Made by a program: the position numbers and the translations under genes. Source: Hymenobacter wooponensis (lineage in GTDB: Bacteria; Bacteroidota; Bacteroidia; Cytophagales; Hymenobacteraceae). From it: DNA of 64,000 bases. Below, piece by piece: positions 26,670 through 35,635 of the stretch (its first letter is position 1; every line of letters starts with the position of its first letter). Location of the stretch: assembly GCF_004745865.1 (NCBI RefSeq), contig NZ_SRKZ01000001.1:558001-622000 (forward strand), read 5' to 3'. The notes below the pieces were generated by a model. The model did not search any database, was not told the origin of the DNA, and was given only the letters and a program-made list of their open reading frames with translations.

Positions 26670-28064
26670 CTAATATTGCTTGTCGTCGAAATCATCAATC
26701 AGCAAGCCTTTTGTGCGGCTGATGATATCTTGGAAGAATTTGCCAGCTCCCGACGACTTTTTAGGAGCTTCAGGCTGTGCAGGAGTTTGGGCCGGCTGCT
26801 GAGCTACTGGCTGAGGCGCTGGCACTGCTGCGGGACGAGGCTCCGGCGCGGCCGGACGGTGGTACACCTGCTGCTCCGGCTCCTCAAAGCCACGCTGAGC
26901 CAACCGGTCGTCGAGCGAACGATAGCCTGCCAGCACAAGACCCACCGTAGTAGCGTACATTGGAGACTTCACGGCCTCAATTCGGCTCTTACCCAAGTGC
27001 TCATTGGGGTAACCGATACGGGTATCCATGCCGGTTACATATTCGGTAAGCTGCACTAGATTTTGCAGTTGGGAACCGCCACCCGTCAGCACAATGCCAG
27101 CGGCTAGCTTATCCTGGAAGCCAAGGCGCTGAATTTCGGCGTATACCAACTCCACAATCTCCTCCATGCGAGCCTCAATGATGTAGGCCAGGTTCTTGAG
27201 AGAAATTTCCTTGGGAGCCCGGTCGCGTAGGCCAGGGATGCTTACGATTTCATATTCGCTAGCTTCTTCAGCAATAGCTTTACCAAACTTCACCTTTAAC
27301 TGCTCAGCTTGGTTTTGCATCACCAAGCAGCCCTGCTTGATATCAGAAGTTACGATGTTGCCACCGAAAGGCAGCACAGCCGCATGACGGATAATACCGT
27401 CTTTGAAGATGGCCAGGTCAGTAGTGCCACCGCCAATATCAATGAGGGCTACGCCAGCTTCTTTCTCCTCGTCGCTCAGCACCGACATAGAAGAAGCCAA
27501 AGGCTCCAGAATCAGGTTATCGATTTCTAGGCCAGCCTTGGTAACGCACTTATTGATGTTATTGATAGCAGTGCTCTGGGCCGTGATGATGTGGAAGTTG
27601 CCCTCCAGGCGTACTCCCGACATCCCCACTGGGTCCATAATACCTTCTTCGTAATCCACCTTGTAGTCCTGGGGCATTACGTGAATGATCTCGGAGCCGG
27701 GCGGCGTCACCAAGCGATACATATCGTTGGTCAAGCGGTTCACGTCATCGAGGGTAATCTCGTTGTCGGAAGAGGCACGCGTGATGCTGCCGTTGTGCTG
27801 CAGGCTGCGAATATGCTGGCCGGCAATGCCCACGTTCACGACGCCAATGTTGATACCGGACTGCTCTTCTGCCTGGCGGATAGCTTTCTTGATGGCATCA
27901 ACCGTCTTGTCAATGTTCGACACGATACCGCGCACCACGCCCTCCGACACAGCTTTCCCCATGCCAAGAATTTCTAGCTTGCCAAATTCGTTTTTGCGCC
28001 CTACTAGAGCGCAGATTTTGGTGGTGCCGATGTCAAGGCCGACTACAATTTTATCGTTTTGCAT
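26670..28064 (-). CDS. ftsA: Cell division protein FtsA (464 aa)
   Basis: Actin-fold ATPase that ties FtsZ filaments to the membrane. The phosphate 1 loop is VVGLDIGTTKICALVGR, the phosphate 2 loop is ALIDIGGGTTDLAIFKDG (about 205-222) and the adenosine loop is GIVLTGGGSQLQNL (about 318-331). The SHS2-containing 1C domain lies between residues about 85 and 165. A Pro/Ala/Gln-rich linker (about 395-440) leads to the C-terminal amphipathic helix (KFFQDIISRTKGLLIDDF), the membrane tether. It sits between ftsQ and ftsZ as in most dcw clusters. Confidence 0.96.
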   Translation of the reverse strand: MQNDKIVVGLDIGTTKICALVGRKNEFGKLEILGMGKAVSEGVVRGIVSNIDKTVDAIKKAIRQAEEQSGINIGVVNVGIAGQHIRSLQHNGSITRASSDNEITLDDVNRLTNDMYRLVTPPGSEIIHVMPQDYKVDYEEGIMDPVGMSGVRLEGNFHIITAQSTAINNINKCVTKAGLEIDNLILEPLASSMSVLSDEEKEAGVALIDIGGGTTDLAIFKDGIIRHAAVLPFGGNIVTSDIKQGCLVMQNQAEQLKVKFGKAIAEEASEYEIVSIPGLRDRAPKEISLKNLAYIIEARMEEIVELVYAEIQRLGFQDKLAAGIVLTGGGSQLQNLVQLTEYVTGMDTRIGYPNEHLGKSRIEAVKSPMYATTVGLVLAGYRSLDDRLAQRGFEEPEQQVYHRPAAPEPRPAAVPAPQPVAQQPAQTPAQPEAPKKSSGAGKFFQDIISRTKGLLIDDFDDKQY

Positions 28065-28148
28065 GAGAAGGGAGGGCGAGAGTTGGGGTTGCGTGCAGGT
28101 AGGTTGTGGCCAAAAAAGTGCGTTTTTCGGCTATTTATGCAGATATAG

Positions 28149-28913
28149 TTATTCACAAATGATCTGGTCCTTGTACTCCACGTTGACGCGGTGGTACGTG
28201 TCCCAGCCAAGAACAGGAGGAATTTGACGGTAAAATACCATCAGTTTCGCAAATTTTTCCGAAATATTCTCAGGAAAGCCAAATTCTACTCGCTGATCTC
28301 CCACCTGCTGAGTGAAAGAGAGCTTGCCATTAGGACTAATGAACACTTCGGCTACTTGAGCTCGCCAGAAAGGCTTCTCGTCAATATAGCGTAGAAACTC
28401 GAGGTATTGTGCGCCGGTTGAATCCTGGAAAAAAGCCGCGGTGAGAGGCTGCCCCCCTAAGCGCGCAATTGGGACAACGCGAGCAGTAAACAGAGGCGAA
28501 AGCGGTAGTTTTTCACCAGCGGCATCCAGATAGAAATCCAGACGTGAGTCGGCGTGTACCAAGCGAGCAATGGGCCGGTTCTGACGAACATCGGCGTGCA
28601 GGTTGCCGGACAAGTCGCGGTACACCTGCGCATCTTTCACGAAGCTGTGAGCTTTCAGACGTGCTTCCAGCGCCTTCAAATTCAGCTCCGCCGGATCAGT
28701 ACCTTCTAGCCGGTCGCGGCCCTGGCGAGTGAGCAGGCTAGTTACCTCCCGCTCACTGATAAAGAAGTTGTTGAACTCATTGCTGATGCGCACAATGACA
28801 CCTCCTACCGGCCGATGGGCCTGCCGAACGCCAGCAAATACCCCAAGCCCGCCTAGTAGAACCAGGCAAGCAGTGGCAAATAGCAGATGGTTGGCTTTAC
28901 GCTTCAGCTCCAT
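28149..28913 (-). CDS. ftsQ: Cell division protein FtsQ (254 aa)
   Basis: Bitopic divisome scaffold protein. A short basic N-terminus (MELKRKANH) and one membrane span (LLFATACLVLLGGLGVFAGV) precede a periplasmic part with the POTRA-like start VIVRISNEFNNFFISEREV, LKAHSFVKDAQVYRDLSG and the beta domain QNRPIARLVHADSRLDFYLD. Low sequence conservation is normal for this family; the position between murC and ftsA supports the call. The start overlaps the end of murC by 17 bases, implying coupled translation. Confidence 0.88.
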   Translation of the reverse strand: MELKRKANHLLFATACLVLLGGLGVFAGVRQAHRPVGGVIVRISNEFNNFFISEREVTSLLTRQGRDRLEGTDPAELNLKALEARLKAHSFVKDAQVYRDLSGNLHADVRQNRPIARLVHADSRLDFYLDAAGEKLPLSPLFTARVVPIARLGGQPLTAAFFQDSTGAQYLEFLRYIDEKPFWRAQVAEVFISPNGKLSFTQQVGDQRVEFGFPENISEKFAKLMVFYRQIPPVLGWDTYHRVNVEYKDQIICE

Positions 28914-30366
28914 TCCAGCGAATATTCAAAATATTCCTTAAACGAGGAACAAGTTGATCAATATCTCCTGCTCCTACGGTAGCTAATACGTCAAAATTCG
29001 TATCAGTTTCGGCATTTGTCAAAATTTCTTCCCGCGTCTGTATCGATTTTACAGGTGCAGTTATTTGGGACAAAATCAATTCTGAAGTTACCCCAGGCAT
29101 TGGAAGCTCCCGAGCGGGATAGATATCCATCAGCACTACTTCATCAGCAAGACTCAGACTTTCAGCGAATCCGGGCGCAAAGTCGCGGGTTCGGGAAAAC
29201 AAGTGAGGCTGAAAAATCACGCGCAATTTCCGGCCCGGATACAGCGCCCGCATGGAACGAAGGAAAGCCTCAATTTCGCGTGGATGATGTGCATAATCAT
29301 CCACATAAACGCGGTCGGGATGGGTAGCGCCGGCAGTTAGAATAAATTCAAAGCGTCGCTTTACACCCCGATAAGCGGCTACTGCCGCTTGCAGTTGCTC
29401 GGGGTTCAGCCCATATAACTGGCCTACGCAGGCGGCCGCCAACATGTTTTCCACATTGTGGTAACCAGGCACGGCCAACTCCAGGCTACTCACGGTACCT
29501 TGTGGGCCGTGCATGCTAAATTGAAACTGATGGCCCTGGGCCGTGATGTTGTCAGCGTACAGTTCTGGCCCCTGCTCTGGAGAGAGCCCGTAACGAATGA
29601 CGCGTACGCCGGCTGGTACCGCCTGTGCTACGCTGGGGTCAGCGGTGTGGTTGAGGATAAGCGTACCCCCGGGCTTGATCTGGCCTACAAACTGGCGGAA
29701 CGATTCTACCAGCGCTTCCTTATCCCCATAGATATCGAGGTGGTCGGCATCGGTGCTGGTTACAATGGCTACGTCGGGGTAAAGTGTTAGGAAGCTACGG
29801 TCGTACTCATCGGCCTCTACTACTACCGGCACCAACTCAGAGGTTAGCGGTGGGTTGCTAGATGCCAGCTCCTGCGCTGTAGGCGGCAGGAGTAAATTGG
29901 AGCCTAGGTTCAAGGAAATTCCGCCCAGGAAAGCGGCGCTGGGCACTCCGGCATGATGAAGCAAGTGCGCCACCATGCTGCTGGTAGTAGTTTTACCGTG
30001 CGTGCCAGCTACAGCAATAGTGGGTCGGCCTTGGGTAAGCAGGCCTAGCACCTGACTGCGCTTCCGAATATCATAGCCTTGCTCCCGCAGCCACGCCCAT
30101 TCCTGATGGTCTTTGGGGATAGCGGGTGTGAGTACCACAAGCGTTTGCGCACGGTTTTCCCGCACCTGAGCCGGAATATTGGCTACAGCATCTTGGTAGT
30201 GCACAACGATACCTTCGGCGGCCAAGGCCTCGGTTAGCGGCGTGGGTGTTTTGTCGTATCCGCTCACGGCATGGCCGTTGGCTTTGAACCAGCGCGCCAG
30301 TGCCGACATGCCGATGCCGCCAATGCCCAAAAAGTAGACGTAGGGAGTTGCTGCGACTGGGTTCAT
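28897..30366 (-). CDS. murC: UDP-N-acetylmuramate--L-alanine ligase (489 aa)
   Basis: Adds L-Ala to UDP-MurNAc with ATP, the first step of the peptidoglycan stem peptide. The N-terminal Rossmann motif is YFLGIGGIGMSALARWFKA, the ATP loop is AGTHGKTTTSSMVAHLL (GTHGKTT at 121-127), and VVEADEYDRSFL and DDYAHHPREIEAFL are also typical. The start codon overlaps the murG stop by one base and the end overlaps ftsQ by 17 bases, so it is tightly coupled on both sides. Confidence 0.96.
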   Translation of the reverse strand: MNPVAATPYVYFLGIGGIGMSALARWFKANGHAVSGYDKTPTPLTEALAAEGIVVHYQDAVANIPAQVRENRAQTLVVLTPAIPKDHQEWAWLREQGYDIRKRSQVLGLLTQGRPTIAVAGTHGKTTTSSMVAHLLHHAGVPSAAFLGGISLNLGSNLLLPPTAQELASSNPPLTSELVPVVVEADEYDRSFLTLYPDVAIVTSTDADHLDIYGDKEALVESFRQFVGQIKPGGTLILNHTADPSVAQAVPAGVRVIRYGLSPEQGPELYADNITAQGHQFQFSMHGPQGTVSSLELAVPGYHNVENMLAAACVGQLYGLNPEQLQAAVAAYRGVKRRFEFILTAGATHPDRVYVDDYAHHPREIEAFLRSMRALYPGRKLRVIFQPHLFSRTRDFAPGFAESLSLADEVVLMDIYPARELPMPGVTSELILSQITAPVKSIQTREEILTNAETDTNFDVLATVGAGDIDQLVPRLRNILNIRWNGAEA

Positions 30367-31490
30367 TAGTGTTCCATGAGGGCAAGAAGTTCATCCACGA
30401 TGGTTGCCGTGGCATCGGGGCGGGCCAGAGCCCGGATATTAGTTGCGAGGCGCTGCTGCTGGGCGGTATCCTGCAAGAGGCCTAGCGCTTCGTTATATAA
30501 GCGGGCTCCAGCCTCGGCATCAGGCACGAGCAGCGCTGCTTGCCGCGAGGATAGCGCTAGTGCGTTCTTGGTCTGGTGATCTTCAGCCACATTAGGTGAG
30601 GGTACCAGGATGCTGGGCTTGCCCGTGAGGCATAGTTCCGACACCGACAGAGCACCGGCCCGGCTCACTACCACGTCGGCGGCGGCGTAGGCCAGATCCA
30701 TTCGCCGCACAAACTCCAGTGCGTGTAAGTTATTAGGAGCGTAGGGAGCAGCTTGTTTTTCCGCTTCCGGGAAGTAGAGCTTGCCGGTTTGCCAGAGCAG
30801 TTGCACCCCTGCCTCGCGCAAACGCGGTAGCGCGGCGGCGGTGGCCTGATTGAGCGTACGAGCGCCCAAGCTGCCCCCGATTACCAGCAGCACCGGCTTA
30901 TCTGGCTTTAGACCAAAGAATTGTAAGGCTTCTTCCCGCTGACCGCTGGCAATTTCGCTGCGCACGGGGTTGCCAGTTAGCACCAGCTTATCGGCGGGGA
31001 AAAAGCTTTGCATGCCTTCGTAGGCCACACAAATACGCTGTACCCGGCGGGCTAGCAGTTTATTTACTAACCCAGCGTAAGAGTTTTGCTCCTGAATAAG
31101 GGCCGGAATACCGCGCGAGGTGGCGGCTAAGAGCACTGGCGCAGAAGCATACCCTCCCACTCCTACCACGGCATCGGGCCGAAATTTCTCAATTAACTTA
31201 CCTGCTTTCCGCACGGCGCGCATCACCTTAATTGGGAAAAGCAGGTTCTCTGGTGTGAGGCGGCGCTGTAGGCCACTGATATCCAGCCCAACAATTTCGT
31301 AGCCCGCTTCGGGTACGCGCGTCATCTCCATGCGGCCATTAGCCCCCACGAACAGAATTTCAGCGTTGGGCTGACGGCGTCGCAGTTCGTTGGCAATGGC
31401 TACGGCGGGGAAAATATGTCCGCCGGTGCCGCCACCACTAATGATGATGCGGTAAGGGGCTGGAGCGGATGTAGACTTGGATGTGGGCAT
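30366..31490 (-). CDS. murG: UDP-N-acetylglucosamine--undecaprenyl-pyrophosphoryl-MurNAc-pentapeptide transferase (374 aa)
   Basis: Makes lipid II from lipid I on the inner face of the membrane. GT-B fold: the N-terminal loop SGGGTGGHIFPAVAIANEL binds the lipid-linked acceptor, VVGVGGYASAPVLLAA follows, and the C-terminal UDP-GlcNAc site shows VIGGSLGARTLNQA and DVVVSRAGALSVSEL with KPSILVPSPNVAEDHQ. The first 10 residues (PTSKSTSAPAP) are an extension of the usual start; the ATG at 31490 is the only one nearby. Its stop shares a base with the murC start. Confidence 0.96.
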   Translation of the reverse strand: MPTSKSTSAPAPYRIIISGGGTGGHIFPAVAIANELRRRQPNAEILFVGANGRMEMTRVPEAGYEIVGLDISGLQRRLTPENLLFPIKVMRAVRKAGKLIEKFRPDAVVGVGGYASAPVLLAATSRGIPALIQEQNSYAGLVNKLLARRVQRICVAYEGMQSFFPADKLVLTGNPVRSEIASGQREEALQFFGLKPDKPVLLVIGGSLGARTLNQATAAALPRLREAGVQLLWQTGKLYFPEAEKQAAPYAPNNLHALEFVRRMDLAYAAADVVVSRAGALSVSELCLTGKPSILVPSPNVAEDHQTKNALALSSRQAALLVPDAEAGARLYNEALGLLQDTAQQQRLATNIRALARPDATATIVDELLALMEH

Positions 31491-31510
31491 TCAGTAGAAA
31501 GGACAGTAGT

Positions 31511-31533
31511 GCGCTACACGCGAGGCGTAGCGC
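31511..31533. repeat. Small inverted repeat between ftsW and murG
   Basis: GCGCTAC (31511-31517) and GTAGCGC (31527-31533) with 9 bases between, in the 62-base gap. Too short for a terminator call. Confidence 0.4.
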
Positions 31534-31552
31534 CTTTCGGAAGCAGGTGTAG

Positions 31553-32731
31553 TTAGGCGTATGACGATACGCGGGGAATCCGGGCGGTATCATCCGGCTC
31601 GCCCACCATAGGACGGATTTCCCGCTCCCCACGGCTCACGGCCAGAATAATGCCGATGCTGATACCCGTAAAAATCAGGGAAGTGCCACCCATACTGAGC
31701 AATGGCAGCGGTAGGCCAGTAATGGGCCCTAGGCCTACGGCTACTCCCATGTTGACCATCGCCTGTAAGACCAGACTAAAACTCAGCCCCGCCGACAGTA
31801 GTCCTCCAAAGGCACCGTAACTGTTCATTACCGTTTTGAGCCCTCGGTACAGGAAGGCCAGGTATAGAAACAGCACGACTACCCCCCCAAACAGGCCGTA
31901 TTCCTCAATGATGATGGCATAGATAAAGTCGGAGTATGGGTGAGGCATGATGTTGCGCTCTGTGCTCTTGCCTGGCCCTTTGCCAAAAATGCCCCCCGTA
32001 GCCTCAGCAATGTAGGCGTGCTCCAGCTGGAACGGCACTGGCTTGCTCTTATCCGTGAAGCTTTCCAAGCGCGAGAGTACTGTTTTATAGCGCTGACCGG
32101 CCGTTAGGCCTATTCCGCCAACCAATACCCCAATGGCAACCATTACGGCCATCTGCTTCAGGGGCACGCGGCCAATGAACATAAGCAGCAGGCAAGTAGC
32201 AAACAGCAGCAGCGCCGTGGAAGCGTTCGACAGAATAATCAGACCACAGATAATCCCAACCCACAGCATTACCGGCAGCAGCGTCGTTTTGAAGTCATCC
32301 ACGTGCTGTTGGCGCCGACTTAGCATAGAGGCCAGGTGCGAAATCAGGGCGAGCTTGGCTAAGTCGGATGGCTGAAAAGTTTGGTTGATAACTGGAATCG
32401 TTAGCCAGCGCGACGCTCCATTTACCGAAGGGCCCAGCATATAGGTAAACAACAGCAGCGGCACCGATAGCAGCAGAGCATACAATGAAAGCCGCGAGTA
32501 GTAACGATAATCGATGCGGTGCGCCAACCACATGAAGGCTAGGCCAAAGAAAATCAGGCCGGTATGTTTCAGGAGGTAGTATTCTGTATTACCTCCTTGC
32601 TGTTTGTAGGCCAGGGTACCCGTAGAAGAGTACACTACTGCAATACTGATAAAGGAGAACAGCAATACAATTCCCCACAGAATGGGGTCGCCCTTCAGAT
32701 TTTGCCGTAGCCAGTTGGTTATCGGTTCCAT
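31553..32731 (-). CDS. ftsW: FtsW/RodA/SpoVE-family glycan polymerase (392 aa)
   Basis: A SEDS-family membrane glycosyltransferase that polymerises lipid II at the septum with its partner FtsI. About ten hydrophobic segments are present. Family marks: SSTGTLAYKQ near residue 35, FQPSDLAKLALI near 138, KRYKTVLSRLESF-like loop (QRYKTVLSRLESFTD), a TGGIFGKGPGKS loop, YSDFIYAIIIEEYGLFGG (the catalytic Asp region) and TGLPLPLLSMGGTSL near the end. Position between murD and murG and pairing with the ftsI upstream favour ftsW over rodA. Confidence 0.95.
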   Translation of the reverse strand: MEPITNWLRQNLKGDPILWGIVLLFSFISIAVVYSSTGTLAYKQQGGNTEYYLLKHTGLIFFGLAFMWLAHRIDYRYYSRLSLYALLLSVPLLLFTYMLGPSVNGASRWLTIPVINQTFQPSDLAKLALISHLASMLSRRQQHVDDFKTTLLPVMLWVGIICGLIILSNASTALLLFATCLLLMFIGRVPLKQMAVMVAIGVLVGGIGLTAGQRYKTVLSRLESFTDKSKPVPFQLEHAYIAEATGGIFGKGPGKSTERNIMPHPYSDFIYAIIIEEYGLFGGVVVLFLYLAFLYRGLKTVMNSYGAFGGLLSAGLSFSLVLQAMVNMGVAVGLGPITGLPLPLLSMGGTSLIFTGISIGIILAVSRGEREIRPMVGEPDDTARIPRVSSYA

Positions 32732-32825
32732 ATCGTCGTACAGAGTAAAAAAGAGGGTGAGTACTGAAACGATTTACTATGCGTGTGAAAGCTAGGGTGC
32801 GCGGGAAGTAAGCTAGCGCACTGGC

Positions 32826-34190
32826 CTAGGCCTCCATTAATTTCTCTACCTGTTCAATGAATTGCTGACCGCGGTCTTCGTAGTTGCGAAACAAATCGAA
32901 GCTGGCGCAGGCCGGCGACAACAGCACCACATCACCTTCCGAGGCTAGCTCGGCGGCCCGGCGCACGGCGGCTTCCATGCTCCGGGTTTCTTCCAGATGC
33001 GGTACTACGGAACCGAAGGAAGCTTTCAGCTTTTCATTGTCTACCCCCAGGCAAATCAAGGCCTTCACGCGGGCTTGTACCAACGGAACCAAGGTGCCAT
33101 AGTCATTGCCTTTGTCGGTGCCACCGGCTATCCACACGATAGGCTGCCGAATACCATCCAATGCAAACCAGGCGGCCTCCACGTTAGTGGCTTTGCTATC
33201 ATTGATGAAACGGGCACCATGCACCTCGCCCACGGGCTGCAAGCGGTGCTCGGCGTTTCGGAAGGTAGCCAAGGCGGCCTCAATCTGTGGCTTGGTGATA
33301 CCCGCCACCCGGGCAGCCAGCACGGCCGCCATAGTGTTCTGCCGATTGTGCTGCCCAATAAGCGGAGACGCCGAAGTGCTTATCTTTTCTGTCTTGCTAT
33401 AGTAACCCGGCTCTAGATCTACGCATATTTCCTCTTCAGAGGAATAATAGGCTGCCAACTGGTAATCGGGGCGCTCATGGAGGCTGAACGGCATCTGTTT
33501 TACCGTTCGGAATGCGGCCTGGAAATGCCGTTGAATCATTTCATCATCGGCATTATAGATGAAATACCCCGAGCTGTCTTGGTTGCGCATGATGCGGAGC
33601 TTGGCCAGGGCATATTGCTCCATAGAGTACCCGTACCGGTCGAGATGATCGGGGGTGATGTTGAGCAGCACCGAAATCCAGGGCCGGAACTCATAAGTAT
33701 CGTCCAGCTGAAAGCTGCTCAGCTCCACTACGTAGTAGTCGTGCTTGTCTTCAATAACCTGCTCGGCTAGGCTAAACCCTACGTTACCGGCTAGGCCTAC
33801 TTTGAACCCGGCTTCTTTCAGCAGGTGGTAAGTAAGCAGCGTGGTAGTGGTTTTGCCGTTGGTGCCCGTAATGCAGATACACTTGGCTTTGGTATAGCGG
33901 CCCGCTAGCTCTATCTCAGAGATAATGGGAATGTTTCGCTCCCGAAGGGCCTGAATAACGGCTACTTTCTCCGGGATGCCGGGGCTTTTCACTACCTCAT
34001 CCGCCAGCAGCAATTCGTCCATGCTGTGCTGGTTTTCCTCAAAGCGAATTCCCGCGTCCGTCAGCTTATCCTTGTAGATCTGCTGGATGGGTCCCCGGTC
34101 CGAGACGAACACGCTATGCCCTTTAGCCTGGGCCAGTAGCGCAGCCCCTACCCCACTTTCAGCAGCTCCTAGAATTACAATTTTAGCCAT
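32826..34190 (-). CDS. murD: UDP-N-acetylmuramoyl-L-alanine--D-glutamate ligase (454 aa)
   Basis: Adds D-Glu to UDP-MurNAc-L-Ala. The N-terminal UMP-binding part starts KIVILGAAESGVGAALLA, the ATP loop is CITGTNGKTTTTLL (GTNGKTT at 109-115), HRLQPVGEVHGARFINDSKA is the conserved third-domain link, and VLLSPACASFDLFRNYEDRG is the MurD signature close to the C-terminus. Length matches the family. In the gap to mraY upstream lies a 14-bp inverted repeat (34202-34266). Confidence 0.96.
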   Translation of the reverse strand: MAKIVILGAAESGVGAALLAQAKGHSVFVSDRGPIQQIYKDKLTDAGIRFEENQHSMDELLLADEVVKSPGIPEKVAVIQALRERNIPIISEIELAGRYTKAKCICITGTNGKTTTTLLTYHLLKEAGFKVGLAGNVGFSLAEQVIEDKHDYYVVELSSFQLDDTYEFRPWISVLLNITPDHLDRYGYSMEQYALAKLRIMRNQDSSGYFIYNADDEMIQRHFQAAFRTVKQMPFSLHERPDYQLAAYYSSEEEICVDLEPGYYSKTEKISTSASPLIGQHNRQNTMAAVLAARVAGITKPQIEAALATFRNAEHRLQPVGEVHGARFINDSKATNVEAAWFALDGIRQPIVWIAGGTDKGNDYGTLVPLVQARVKALICLGVDNEKLKASFGSVVPHLEETRSMEAAVRRAAELASEGDVVLLSPACASFDLFRNYEDRGQQFIEQVEKLMEA

Positions 34191-34201
34191 AGGAAGAAAA
34201 C

Positions 34202-34266
34202 GCTTAGAACTTAGAGGATGATAGGTGCCATGAAGTGCGGAGAGAAGTTGCGTCTAAGTTCTAAGC
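34202..34266. repeat. Inverted repeat between mraY and murD
   Basis: GCTTAGAACTTAGA (34202-34215) and its exact complement (34253-34266) flank 37 bases. It is another hairpin-capable junction inside the dcw cluster, without a T run. Confidence 0.65.
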
Positions 34267-34289
34267 ACTACCTTCTCCAGTTTAGTTGA

Positions 34290-35510
34290 CTAGCGAAGTT
34301 TCAAGGTCACCAGGGTAAGTACTGCTAGCATGATGCCCACAATCCAGAAGCGCGACACGATTTTGGACTCGTGGTATCCGAGCTTCTGATAGTGGTGGTG
34401 CAGGGGCGACATACGTAGGAGGCGGCGGCCTTCGCCGTACTTGCGCTTGGTGTATTTGAAATAGCTGACCTGTACCATTACCGAGAGATTTTCCACTAGG
34501 AACACCCCGCACAGCACCGGAATCAGCAGCTCTTTACGTACAATAATGGCCAGCACGGCAATAATGCCACCGATGGCCAGGGAGCCCGTATCGCCCATGA
34601 AAACCTGCGCCGGATACGAGTTGTACCACAGAAAGCCCACGCAAGCCCCCACGAAAGCGGTACAGAAAATTACCAGCTCGCCGGAGTTCGGGATAAACAT
34701 CACGTCCAAGTAGTCGGCCAGCAGCGCGTTACCACTCACGAAGCAAAAGATAGCCAGCGTGATACCGATGATAGCCGAGGTACCAGCGGCTAGGCCATCT
34801 AGCCCATCGGTAATGTTGGCGCCATTGCTAACGGCGGTAATGATGAGGATGACAATGGGAATGTAGAAGAAGGCGTAGTACTCGTTGAAGAAGTCGCCGG
34901 CGGTAGCGAACAGGTCACCATAGTTGAGCTCGTTGTTCTTCAGGAAGGGCACTGTGGTAATCATCAGCTTCACATCCTGATACACGCCGCTAGCATCTAC
35001 CGCCGAGAAGGACCCATTGGCCAATGCGTACTGGCGTACGGTTACGTCGTTGGAGAAGAAAAGCACCCAACCTACCGTGATACCTAGGCCTACCTGGCCT
35101 AGCACCTTGAAGCGGCCAGCTAAGCCTTCTTTGTCCTTCTTAACTACTTTGATGTAGTCATCAACGAAGCCGATAATACCGAGCCACACGGTGCTCAACA
35201 GCATCAGCACGATGTAGATATTGTCGAGCTTGGCAAACAGCAGCACCGGCACCAGAATCGCCAGCAGAATAATCAGGCCGCCCATGGTGGGAGTGCCCTT
35301 TTTCTCCATCTGGCCCTGCAGGCCTAGGTCGCGTACGGTTTCCCCGATTTGCAGCATTTGGAGCTTCCGAATTAGGGGCTTACCAAAGAACTGCGCAATA
35401 ATGAGGGAGGTAACCACGGCTAGCGCCGCTCGAAACGAAATGTATTGGAATACACCCGCGCCCGGCAGGTGATGAACTTTGTAGAGATAGTTGAAGAGGT
35501 AATAGAGCAT
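34290..35510 (-). CDS. mraY: Phospho-N-acetylmuramoyl-pentapeptide transferase (406 aa)
   Basis: Makes lipid I by moving phospho-MurNAc-pentapeptide to undecaprenyl phosphate. About ten membrane spans. Catalytic marks: [16 protein letters not shown] near 70, [17 protein letters not shown] (Asp-Asp) near 115, [16 protein letters not shown] near 235, and the [19 protein letters not shown] loop near 375. The loop around residues 150-210 is longer than in E. coli, as is usual in Bacteroidota. Lies between murE and murD. Confidence 0.97.
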   Translation of the reverse strand: MLYYLFNYLYKVHHLPGAGVFQYISFRAALAVVTSLIIAQFFGKPLIRKLQMLQIGETVRDLGLQGQMEKKGTPTMGGLIILLAILVPVLLFAKLDNIYIVLMLLSTVWLGIIGFVDDYIKVVKKDKEGLAGRFKVLGQVGLGITVGWVLFFSNDVTVRQYALANGSFSAVDASGVYQDVKLMITTVPFLKNNELNYGDLFATAGDFFNEYYAFFYIPIVILIITAVSNGANITDGLDGLAAGTSAIIGITLAIFCFVSGNALLADYLDVMFIPNSGELVIFCTAFVGACVGFLWYNSYPAQVFMGDTGSLAIGGIIAVLAIIVRKELLIPVLCGVFLVENLSVMVQVSYFKYTKRKYGEGRRLLRMSPLHHHYQKLGYHESKIVSRFWIVGIMLAVLTLVTLKLR

Positions 35511-35635
35511 GGGCGCGAGGGTCAGCAGGTAGGAGTCAGGAGTATTCCAAGCTGCAAAGGTTCGGGTTTTTAGCTTGAGGTCAAATGTTGTGTTTTCGCA
35601 GATTTTGGACTATTCAGCGCCAACTAGTATTTCTA

